Shown here: positions 12,421 to 21,858 of the stretch, one piece after another
How positions within the stretch are numbered: the stretch's first letter is position 1
Layout of the letters: each line of letters begins with the position of its first letter
Assembly (NCBI GenBank): GCA_026686845.1
Contig: JAIVEN010000002.1
Span: 40,069,001 to 40,133,000, forward strand
DNA: 64,000 nt
DNA from: Adenanthera pavonina
Lineage: Eukaryota; Streptophyta; Magnoliopsida; Fabales; Fabaceae
Direction: 5' to 3'
Made by a program: the position numbers and the translations under genes
Notes under the pieces: generated by a model
What the model was told of the DNA's origin: nothing
Database searches by the model: none
Seen by the model: only the letters and a program-made list of their open reading frames with translations

Positions 12421-13075
12421 TATGCACTTGACTAGACTCACCTACAAGAATCAATCTTTCATTTGGGATGATATGTGTGAGAGAGTATTCCAAGAACTGA
12501 AGGTTTGTCTAACATCCACCCTAGTGCTGTTTATCCCTAACCCATTTGAGCCGTTCACTATTTATACGGATGCCTCTAAGAAGGGTAGAGGTTGTGTGTT
12601 GATGCAACAAGGAAGAGTTATGGCATATGCATCAAGGCGATTAAAACCACATGAAGAGAACTATCCTACTCACAACCTAGAGCTAGTGGCTGTAGTTTTT
12701 ATCTTAAAGTTATGAAGGCATCATCTATATGGCACTCGATTTGAGGTATTCAGTGATCATAAAAGTTTAAAATATCTTTTCGATCAAAAGGAGTTGAACA
12801 TAAGACAAAGGAAATGGATAGAATTTTTGAAAGAGTATGAATTTGCTTTGAAGTATCATCTTGGGAAGGCCAATGTAATAGCAAATACGTTGAGCAGGAA
12901 GTCGATCCATATAGCCACAATGATAATAAGGGAGCAACAGTTGCTAGAAAGCCTGAGAGATATGAAGTTATCTATCAATGTACATCCTAGAGTACTAGTA
13001 ATGGGCTCTATCAATGTACCAAGTGATTTACTGAAAACCTCTGCTATGCATAGTTGGAGGATAACTATCTTTTAG
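12421..13075 (+). pseudogene. RNase H domain of element 1
   Basis: Starts with 'LTRLTYKNQSFIWDDMCERV', leads into 'FTIYTDASKKGRGCVLMQQG' (first acidic residue of RNase H in YTDAS), then 'AYASRRLKPHEENYPTHNLE' and, after a stop at about 12713, 'FEVFSDHKSLKYLFDQKELN'. The 'ANVIANTLSRKS' segment closes the domain. It would remove the RNA strand of the RNA-DNA hybrid. Stops at 12713 and 13073 break it. Confidence 0.85.
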
Positions 13076-13089
13076 GCATTCATGAACAA

Positions 13090-14150
13090 ATTGAAATGGT
13101 AGAAACCTAAGACTTCAATATGCTGAAGGATGATATCATCAGGTATCGCGGTCGGATTTGTGTACCAAATGTTGCGAGATTGCGAGAAATTATTCTGGAG
13201 GAAGCTTATAAGAGTAGGTATACTATTCACCTAGTACCACAAAGATGTACCAAGATTTGAAGCTGGGATACTGGTGGCCAGGAATGAAAAAAGATATCGC
13301 CAAATATGTATCAAGATGTCTAATATGTCAAAAAAGTGAAGACTGAACACCAATCACCAGCAGGTACATTGCAACCTCTAGAAATTCCCGAGTGAAAATG
13401 GGATAGCATCTCCATGGATTTTGTGAAGAATTACTAAGGACCTCTTCAGGACACAATGCAATATTGGTAATTGCTAATAAGTTAATGAAGTCGGCCTATT
13501 TTCTTCCAATTCGAGAGACTATTACTATGGAAAAGTTGGCCCAGTTGTATATAAATGAGATTGTGAGATTACATGGAATTCTAATGAACATTGTGTTAGA
13601 TCGAGATCCACATTTTACATCCAAGTTCTGGAAGTCTCTTCAGAAGGCCATGGGGATGAAGTTGAATTTTAGTATTGCTTATCATCCCCAATCTAATGGC
13701 AGATAGAAAGGATGATTCAAACTCTAGAAGACATGCTACGAGCTTGTGTTCTAGAGAATAAAGGCAATTGGGATTAATATCTATTGTTGGTCAAATTTGC
13801 CTACAATAATAGTTGTCACTCGTGTTTACAAATGGCTTCCTATGAAGCTTTATATGACAGGAAGTATAGATCGCCACTATATTGGGTTGAACTTAATGAA
13901 CAGAGTCTATTGGGCCTAGATAGTGTGGATCAAACCTCTTAACAAATAGAGGGCATTCGTCAAAAGCTTCTAACCACTCAGAGTTGGCAAAAGAGTTGTG
14001 TAGATAGAAGAAGGAGATCATTGGAGTTTGATGCTAGAGACCATGTATTTTTTAAGGTCACTCCTACCACAGGTGTTAGGAGATCAATTTAAGCGAAGAA
14101 ACTCACTTCACGGTATATGGGTCCATATCGGATTTTGGAACGAATTAGGC
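13090..14150 (+). pseudogene. Integrase of element 1
   Basis: An N-terminal zinc-binding region can be followed around 13150-13340 ('LREIILEEAYKSRY', then 'CLICQK'), with frameshifts. The catalytic core carries 'VIANKLMKSAYFLPIRETIT', 'LHGILMNIVLDRDPHFTSKF' (second catalytic Asp region) and 'NFSIAYHPQSNGR' followed by a stop at 13705. The remainder ('SCHSCLQMASYEALY' and 'RSPLYWVELNE') continues to about 14150. Multiple stops and frameshifts make it inactive. Confidence 0.82.
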
Positions 14151-14452
14151 TAGTAGCGTTTTGAGTGATGCTACAACCTAATCTCACCAGATTGCATGAT
14201 GTTTTCCCCATATCTCAACTCAAAAAGTATCATCCGGATCCATCTCGCATAATTGATGATGAGGAAGTTCATGTACAAGAGGATTTGACTTTTGAGGTCA
14301 CGCTACTGAAAATTCTTGATGTAAAGTTAAAACAACTGAGGAATAAAACTATTAAGCTAGTAAAAGTGTTGTGGAGTAGCTTGACATTCAATGAAGTCAT
14401 GTGGGAGACAGAAGAATCTATGTACAGGAAATATCCTTATAATTTTGCTTAA
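14151..14452 (+). pseudogene. Chromodomain-like C-terminus of element 1
   Basis: After 'LHDVFPISQLKKYHPDPSRI', the segment 'LKILDVKLKQLRNKTIKLVK' then 'VLWSSLTFNEVMWETEESMY' matches the C-terminal tail of plant chromoviruses, which ends with Trp-Glu and 'KYPYNFA'. This tail is thought to steer integration through chromatin contact. It is open for 95 codons and ends with TAA at 14450-14452, 37 bases before the polypurine tract. Confidence 0.8.
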
Positions 14453-14488
14453 GGTAAGCGTTTGAAATTTTGTGGATGAAATTTTTAT

Positions 14489-14501
14489 AAAGAGGGGAGA
14501 A
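14489..14501 (+). other. Polypurine tract of element 1
   Basis: AAAGAGGGGAGAA directly abuts the 3' LTR start TATAACAACCC at 14502. Plus-strand DNA synthesis starts at such tracts. Confidence 0.85.
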
Positions 14502-16093
14502 TATAACAACCCTCATTACATTATCCTAAACTTAGTCTTTAGTTAATGAAGTATAATTGATGACATGTACAGAATTGGAGGGACCAGGATGAAGAAAAAG
14601 CCAAAAATGAAATAGGGGAGCTCCACGTCGTGGCGCCACAGTTCCTCGCCATGGTGAATGATTTGAAACTTTGTTAAATTTTTCAGACAAAAAGGTCTCA
14701 ATCCTCAGTGAACTTACTCACCGCCGTGGCAACAAAGGCAAAGGCAAATGAAAATGGAAGAAAACCAAGGGAACTGTGCTAGGGTTTGGGAAATCCAAAC
14801 TTTAGGAGTGATTTTTGGACTTTGGAAGCTTCAATCTTGATTGGTAAGTGATCCTTGATCCTCCATTTCTATTTTTATTCGATTTTGAGTTGGAGTTTTT
14901 CAGATATATAGTTGGGTTTTTTGTTTTGGCTGAATCCCACCAATGAAAAAGGATGAAATGGGATTAATGAAGAGTGACTTAGTGTTTATGATTCTTGGGT
15001 ATAAGTTTTGGTTGGATTGTAGTGGATCTGAGTGGAACCCTAAGCTAGAATTGCTTAAAGGAGTAGAAAATCTGAATTGTATGTGATAAGATAAGGTTTG
15101 GATAGTTGTTTGGGGTTTATTGGAACATGATTATGCTAATAGAATGATAAGTTAAGTATAATTGGTTGAGTTATGGATTTTGGTCAAGTTGTATATTATG
15201 TTAATTAAAGGTATTATGACATTATAGTGACAGTTTGGTTTACCGGAGAAGCACAAATTGTGTTGGACAATCTGAGAAGTTTGGGGAATCCGCATGTGTG
15301 GTATTGACAACCTGAAGTAACTGGGTGTTTATATTCTGTGTATCATATGTTAGTATTTATACAAGTATATATGCATGCTTCCATTCATACCATGATATTA
15401 TTATGTGTGTGTATGGCTTTTCTAGATATCATTGTATGCACATGGCTAGATCATATAGTAAATGATGATAATTTTGATGATGATTATAGATGACGATGAT
15501 GTGACATTTCATGAGTTCATAGCATGTCATTGAGAAACATGATGATGATGATGTTTACATGATGATATGACATGACCATCACCATATGACATTGTAAGGA
15601 AAGGTAGATTGGGTGGTGATGATGATATATGATATGATATGGGTGAAATAAGGAAGGAATCTCTGTCACTAAATCTTCTCCTATGGCCAGGAGAGAAAGG
15701 CAGTAGTGGATTGCACCTTCCTTAAAATCACCACCATGCAATTCGCGGTGGTCATGGGAAAGGAGAGTCTGAGCATTAGTGTTAAGTTTGGCCGAGTACA
15801 CTAGTGTGAGATGACCTTGGTGATATCTTGGAATTAGTTTTCACCAATTGTTAGAAGACAGTCAACTATATGAAATGTCCTATGATGACGCCAGCTCATG
15901 GTTTTAGCTGTAGGTGAGGGAGACATGCATTCTATTTCATTGTGCATTCGTGGCACCATATGCATTATTGTATGAGTTATTATATACGTTGCTTGTGGTT
16001 GTCTCCAGTTATTGAGACTTTGTATCACACCCCTTTCCGTTGAACTAATATTTCAGGTCAAAGCTCTGATACTAGTCTGGAGAAGGCAAGAGA

Positions 16094-16480
16094 TGATAGA
16101 AAAAATTAGGATATTTTAAATATCTTTTAGATTTAATAAGATTTCACCATATCTTTTAGAATTTATTAGGATTTAGATTTTATTTTTCTTTTATATGAAT
16201 TAGTTATTTAAATTATGATTTATCTTCTGTTTAGATTTAGAATATTTTGAAAAGATATATCTTATTTTAGGATTCTAGTAGGATTAGGATTAAAACTCTA
16301 TAAATAAGAGTTCATTACTCATTTGTATGGAGACTTTGATTAATGATTTGAGTTATAGTTTGAGTGAATTCTCTCTCTCCCTCAAGTTCTTCCTTTTCTC
16401 CCTCCTTGAGTTCTCCCTTCTTTTTCTTGAGTTCTCCCTTCCTTGTCTCTCTATCTTACCTTCTCCCTCTGTTCACATCA
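16094..16480 (+). repeat. 5' LTR of the TRIM
   Basis: 387 bp, same length as the 3' copy. It has a TATA box at 16299-16306 (TATAAATA), so the transcript start is expected shortly downstream. A CT-rich U5-like tail 'ttctcccttc' leads to the end. Confidence 0.92.
16299..16306 (+). promoter_or_regulatory. TATA box in the TRIM LTR
   Basis: TATAAATA within 'ctctataaataagagttc'. The same box lies at 17334-17341 in the 3' LTR. The position in the LTR fits a U3/R boundary. Confidence 0.6.
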
Positions 16481-16482
16481 TT

Positions 16483-16494
16483 TGGTATCAGAGC
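16483..16494 (+). other. Primer-binding site of the TRIM
   Basis: TGGTATCAGAGC, a perfect 12-base match to the tRNA-iMet complement, two bases after the LTR. Confidence 0.92.
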
Positions 16495-17114
16495 CTAATT
16501 TCCGCCATACCCAAAAATTCTCAAATTACCCAACAAAGCCTTGAGGAAATTGAAAAGAGTTATAAAGAGTATGTAGATCAAGCTCTTGAATCTTTTCGAA
16601 TTGAGATAAAGCAAGATCAAGAGAAAACACGAATTGAGATAAAACAAGATCGAGAGAAAACAAACCAATTGATCTAGGAGATGAGGCAGTCCATAAACAT
16701 GATGAGCAAACAACTTTCGGGTAAGATATTAGAAAGTATACTTGGAAATCCAAATGGCTGCAAAGAGATACCTTCCTCTAGTCAATTTAAGGTTCTACCT
16801 TATGAAACTCATCATGGTGATGAAAACCAAGATGATAGGGGTCCTCTTCCCAAGACTGACAACCACTATAATGACTATATAAGAGATCATCGAGAAGCTT
16901 ACAAGCGGATTCCTCCTGATAACATAATCAAGAAGATCAAAATTGAAACCCCTGAGTTTGCTGGACTATTAGATTCGAGTTCTTTCTTAGATGGAATGGT
17001 TAGCATCAAACATTGCTTTGAATAGATGAAGCAAAAGCAACTGTGGAAATTGAAATCAAGGAAGCAAATCCACCTTAACCCTAAGGTGATAAAGATTCGA
17101 GGACGAATCTTTTC
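16495..17114 (+). pseudogene. Truncated gag in the TRIM
   Basis: A charged coiled-coil-like stretch (repeats of 'EIKQDQEKT' and 'EIKQDREKT') is followed by a stop at 16675, then an open frame from 16681 to a stop at 17023. Near its end comes 'IKIETPEFAGLLDSSSFLDG', the beginning of a typical gypsy gag core (usually P-E-F-x-G-x-L-D...F-L-D). The frame then jumps to a 3'-end phrase encoding 'RGRIFSKKWG', normally found after integrase. Most of gag and all of pol are therefore deleted. The parent was a Ty3/gypsy element other than family A. Confidence 0.75.
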
Positions 17115-17128
17115 GAAGAAATGGGGAA
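17115..17128 (+). other. Polypurine tract of the TRIM
   Basis: GAAGAAATGGGGAA abuts the 3' LTR at 17129. Confidence 0.8.
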
Positions 17129-17515
17129 TGATAGAAAAAATTAGGATATTTAAAATATCTTTTAGATTTAATAAGATTTCACCATATCTTTTAGAATTTA
17201 TTAGGATTTAGATTTTATCTTTCTTTTACATGATTTAGTTATTTAAATTATGATTTATCTTCTGTTTAGATTTAGAATATTTTGAAAAGATATATCTTAT
17301 TTTAGGATTCTAGTAGGATTAGGATTAAAGCTCTATAAATAAGAGCTCATTACTCATTTATATGGAGACTTTGATTAATGATTTGAGTTATAGTTTGAGT
17401 GAATTCTCTCTCTCCCTCAAGTTCTTCCTTTTCTCCCTCCTTGAGTTCTCCCTTCTTTTTCTTGAGTTCTCCCTTCCCTGTCTCTCTATCTTACCTTCTC
17501 CCTCTGTTCACATCA
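17129..17515 (+). repeat. 3' LTR of the TRIM
   Basis: 387 bp, near-identical to 16094-16480, ending CACATCA before the duplicated AGAGA. Confidence 0.92.
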
Positions 17516-18482
17516 AGAGAATCATAGCCACTCTGGCGTGGGGAATCTTCTAGTCATTTGTGGTGTGTGTATTATCTTTGTTATATGTTGTGCCAAGTAG
17601 GATAGCATATTTGTAACTCATATGAGAATGATGATATTGGGATGATGATGGTTATGAATGTTGTATGATGATATGGATGATTGTAATGATAATGTTGGTG
17701 AGTGGCATGTTTGATTGTGACATGTGCCAAGGTGGAGGTTATGTGTATGTGTGATGATGGTTTACACCCCGGCGTGGGTTGTGATTGATGAAACAGGTGT
17801 CTTGTCTCAAGATGGTTATATATGAGCCCAAAAGGGAGTTTTTGGGCATAGATGGTGTAATTTGAGCATATAGCCCATTATATGAATTTGGAGTTCAAGA
17901 TAGTCAAATCTCGGAGAAGTGGTTTTCTTGGGGTGAAATCTTCTTGGATAAGTTAGTTGAGTCATTAAGAACCTGTATGAATGGTCCCTGAGTTCCAATT
18001 TACCTTTGGTGACAATTGGAGGTTGTTAATGGTAAGTTTTGGTCAAAAAGTGATCAAAACAGTATTGGATATCCAAAATCTCTATACGTAGTCAGATTGA
18101 GGTGAAATTAGTGTCTATAAATAGATTGAGACAAAATTGACTTGTAGGAGTTGGAATCAAGTCAATCGGAGGTTGGAGCATAAAATTATGCACATTGAAG
18201 TTCGTCGAAAAATCAACAATTTGCTAATATTGGAATTGATATTGGCACCGCGGCGCTAGAAGCTTGGCTAAGGTGCCAAGCACAATTGCCTGACTAAGGT
18301 CGCGGTAGTACTGTAGCAGGTTGCGGCCCCATCCTATTAAATTGTCTTTTGGTGTTTTTTTCCACTGCTTTAATATGTTGGGAGTTAAAGTTGAGGTGAT
18401 TGGTCTAGTTTGGTTAGTTTTTGAAGGAATTGGTTAAGTTTGGAGGTGTGTTGAAGTAGGGGATACGATGTTACATTGTTGG

Positions 18483-18885
18483 TATTTTAGGAAAACTTTT
18501 TCAATTTATAACATATTTAAGAGAAGTTTACTCTGTAACTATATTTCAATTTTTTTTAAAAAGCCTGATTTCATCTTATTTAATATTTATTTGACAGGGT
18601 GGTGGGTGGTTCTTTCACGAACTTTACTCGGTAATATTCATTTAAATAAAATATAAAATTGCCGTGGCATGTGGGTTTTCCGCAGGAGAGGATTCGTGAC
18701 TTCATTTCACATTATTGAATAACAAAAACTGCTATAAACCTGCGTATGATGCTTAAGGAAAAAAAAAAACAATAGACCTGTGTATATTGAAACTGATTAT
18801 TTATAACAACTCATTATTTAATGGGACGGCTAGTTTTCCCCGAACTTTCCTCCGTAACTTTATTTGACTATTTAACAAGACATCC
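18483..18885 (+). repeat. Duplicate of the ankyrin-gene upstream region
   Basis: Matches 21004-21440 almost base for base, from 'tattttaggaaaa' to 'aacaagacatcc', including 'gccgtggcatgtgg' and 'ttttccccgaactttcctcc'. The other copy has about 50 extra bases (around 21313-21362). The copy is cut on its left by, or starts next to, the end of gypsy element 1. No ankyrin coding sequence follows it, so it is a promoter-region duplicate without its gene. Confidence 0.88.
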
Positions 18886-21003
18886 GTTCGAATCCCAAAT
18901 CTTGCATCGTTCTCCGTCTCACACCACTTTCCCAACAAATTTGTGTTTTTTTTTTTATTGCTGTTGTCATGATTGGTGTTCCCTGGTGAGTGGTGGCCGG
19001 TGAGGGAGAAGTTAGGTGGGGTGGCTGATGGGAGGGAAGAAGAAAGGAGGAAGGGATTTTTTTTTTAAAAAATTAGGAACATTTTAGTCTTTTCCAGTTT
19101 ATTTTTGTTTAATTAAATATAAATATTAATTTTTATTTCTCATATCCTCAATATCATACCAAACAAACTTATATATAAACATATTTACTTCACATCTCTT
19201 TACATCTCTTCCTATTACATTCCTTAATCCTTGTAAATGAACCAAACGAGATGCAGAGAAACTAGATGATGAGCATAGTCAGCCATTTTCTTTTGGGGGA
19301 AAATTAGTCTCACCTTCCATAAGTATCAAGAATATATAATTAGGTTTTAAATGAATTAATATCTCTAAACTCTAAGTACCCGTTTGGTTTGTCTTTTTAT
19401 AAAATATCGTTTAGAATAACCATAGTTTACAAAAATGAAATTTGGATAAAAGTAGAAAAGTTTACCACAAACTTGTTTGAATAATTTTGGGAAAAATGAT
19501 GGTTAGAAACTATGGTTTAGTAAAATAGGCCATAATTAATCTCTATTATTGCCTGCAATAATATTATGTTTATATACATAAAACAATATTTTAATTAGTT
19601 TTCAAATGATTGAATACATTTGTGTATGCATAGATAATATTTTAGTTTTAAAAATAGATTATGTATTAATTTTTCGATTCTGTTCAGTTTAATTGGTTTT
19701 GTTCGATATTGAACTTCCTTATAGTCACAACAAAATCAAAAAATTACAATTGATTAGTGTAGCTTTGATAAGTAGGACATATGGAAACCACGTAGCGTCC
19801 CTGATTCAGACTGGATCTTCCACGAACTTTACTGAAAGTATTCCCATTGGAGTGGGAAGATTAGATTTAGAGGCCATAATAATAATAATTTAATAATTTG
19901 TGATAGACTTTATTTGACTTGAGTGGAAAGGTAATGCGCCCAAGTTTGGTGCATATCGTAATATGTCCCATTTGGATTGTTTAGATAAAATTTGGATGGT
20001 ATTATAATTTTATATTTTATGTTTTTTAGAGTAAAATATTACTTTTTTTAATAAATTGATAGTTATAAGATTGAAATTATTTTGCATTTTACATAATTGA
20101 AAATAAAAATATTACTAAAATCTCATTACAAAAAGAAAATGATCTTAATCGTCTACATTTCACTCAGATGAGATGTGCAAAGGCATGGTAGACATATTTT
20201 TTTTTTATACATCTATACAATTATAAGTAAAAATGTGCACTACAGTCATTTTAATTCCTTATTTTTCTTTTACCAAATGTACTTACGGAACGGAATAAAA
20301 ACCACAGCAAATGCATTTTTAGGTAATATATATACATTTCACTTCAAAAGCATCCTAAACCAAAGCCTTACGATTTTTAGAAGCTGGAAATTTTTTGTAT
20401 TATATAAATTACCGCATGCATAATATTTATATTAATTGTTATTCTTACTGAACAATAACGTTCTTTCATCATGATCATGATGAGGATTATTATTATTATT
20501 CTAAGACATAAAAGATATTTTTAATTATAAAATTAATTTTCTCTAATTTCTTCTTAATTTATACTAATACCCAACACCATCTGTTCTCTCTTATAAATGC
20601 CTAGTCATATTTCCGTTCTATCTTATTATTAATTTCTTTTCAAATATAGTTGGCTTTGATCTGATATATATGGTAATTACACTCTCAATATTTCTTCATA
20701 CACATAGGAATGAAACTTGGAACTTTTGATTGATCCATACTCTCCTGTAACAAATTTTATCTATAAATGCATATCCTGTGAAAATACATCACGGACAAGT
20801 ATCATACTTTTGAAAAATTCAATAGTACTTTCTCCTCTCTAAAATGTAAGGAACAAATGAGTATCCTCTATAATAAAATGTAAAGAATAAATATAATTTG
20901 TCCCCTATATTTATTTATTTCTTCTAATTGTACTGCTTATTAAATGTGGGTTAACATTTTCATATGAGAGAAAAATTTAGTGGAATATACATTAATTTGG
21001 GGC
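18886..21003. other. Gene-free AT-rich intergenic sequence
   Basis: No gene. It holds a MITE-like end at about 19055-19255 and another candidate beginning 'cccgtttggtttg' at 19380. A third, shorter echo of the duplicated upstream region, 'tggatcttccacgaacttta', lies at about 19812. Open frames are short and in AT-rich text. Confidence 0.5.
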
Positions 21004-21440
21004 TATTTTAGGAAAATTTTTTCAATTTATGACATATTTAAGAGAAGTTTACTCTGTAACTATATTTCAATTTATTTAAAAAAAGCCTGATTTCATTTTA
21101 TTTAATATTTATTTGACAGGGTGGTGGGTGGATCTTTCACGAACTTTACTCGGTTATATGCATTTAAATAAAATATAAAATTGCCGTGGCATGTGGCTTT
21201 CCCGCTGGAGAGACCCCAGATTCGTGACTTCATTTCACATTATTGAAAAACTAAAACTACAGTAAACCTAAAAAAAAAAAACAATAGACACGTGTATATT
21301 GAAACTGATTATTTATAACGACTTGTGTATCACTTTATTTGACTCGGGGTGGGCTTCTTAGAGAGTCATTATTTAATGGGACGGCCAGTTTTCCCCGAAC
21401 TTTCCTCCGTAACTTTATTTGACTATCTAACAAGACATCC
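21004..21440 (+). promoter_or_regulatory. Upstream region of the ankyrin gene (duplicated)
   Basis: Partner of 18483-18885. It lies 420-850 bp before the start codon and is the likely promoter region of the gene. No single TATA box stands out. Two related phrases inside it, 'ttcacgaactttactcgg' and 'ccccgaactttcctccg', suggest an older internal duplication. Confidence 0.5.
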
Positions 21441-21858
21441 AAACGGTACCATTCTACCAGTCTCAACTTCCTGATCCAGCATTCATATTCTCTAGCAGTT
21501 AATTCATAAATCTCCTCTTTCTTCGTTTTTATATTAATCATACCTTCTTCCTCCATTTCACTCTCTCTCCTCCTCCTCATCCTTCTTCTTTCAGGAAATT
21601 TTTGTTTCTTTCTTGCTTTCAACCTTGAGACTATCTCTGTGTCTTTGTGGCAGTGTTTGCTTGCCCGAATCCTCTTCGTCCACATGTAAACTTTCTTGTC
21701 CTCCTTTTCCTTCACTACTCACACACACACTGAATAAAAACTCATTGGCTGTCGAAAAAGGAAAAAAAGAAATTACATTATATTTAATAATTGAGAATAA
21801 ATTTCGAAGTCTCGTATGTAATTTTTTTAAAATTTGACCTTAACTGCATGACAGGGAA
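21441..21858 (+). promoter_or_regulatory. Proximal promoter and 5' leader of the ankyrin gene
   Basis: Pyrimidine-rich (TTCTTCCTCC and similar, about 21540-21700), as common in plant 5' leaders, then AT-rich to the ATG. The antisense open frame 21335-21715 is a by-product of this composition and is not called. The transcript start cannot be placed. Confidence 0.45.

Larger units (their letters stand above)
16094..17515 (+). mobile_element. TRIM-like mini LTR retrotransposon
   Basis: A complete 1422-bp element: 387-bp LTRs at 16094-16480 and 17129-17515 with about eight differences counted by eye (roughly 2 percent), a perfect primer-binding site, a short internal region with a gag remnant, a purine tract, and the 5-bp TSD AGAGA (16089-16093 and 17516-17520). 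LTR ends are TGATAGAAAA and TTCACATCA. It encodes no polymerase, so it must have moved with enzymes of another element. It is the youngest-looking insertion whose LTR pair can be compared here. Confidence 0.93.
6600..18475 (+). mobile_element. Ty3/gypsy family-A element 1 (decayed, chromovirus-like)
   Basis: An LTR retrotransposon in the order gag, protease, reverse transcriptase, RNase H, integrase, chromodomain-like tail. That order and the tail suggest a Del/Tekay-type chromovirus. The 5' LTR survives only as its last 150 bases or so; the 3' LTR is 14502-18475. A primer-binding site for initiator tRNA-Met and a polypurine tract are both in place. Every coding region carries stops. Two later insertions interrupt it: a solo LTR at 9110-12015 inside reverse transcriptase and a TRIM at 16094-17515 inside the 3' LTR. 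It is inactive, and its own TSD cannot be tested because the 5' end is lost. Confidence 0.85.
14502..18475 (+). repeat. 3' LTR of element 1 (family A) with nested TRIM
   Basis: Runs from TATAACAACCCTCATTACA to GATGTTACA. Without the TRIM and its duplicated AGAGA it is about 2547 bp, matching family-A LTRs in elements 2 and 3 (about 2.4-2.6 kb). The first base pair is TA where other copies have TG. The middle holds GATGAT-rich stretches (about 15465-15640) seen in all family-A LTRs. No host gene is present. The right flank is TTGTT. Confidence 0.85.

Noticed and set aside
16327..16677. 116-codon open frame starting in the TRIM LTR (METLINDLSY...)
   Set aside because: Its first part is LTR sequence, repeated at 17362-17553, and crosses the primer-binding site. 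Only the part after about 16500 is a gag remnant.
21335..21715. 126-codon open frame on the minus strand, Lys/Arg/Glu-rich
   Set aside because: It is the antisense of the pyrimidine-rich leader and promoter of the ankyrin gene; the composition alone explains it, and no family motif is present.
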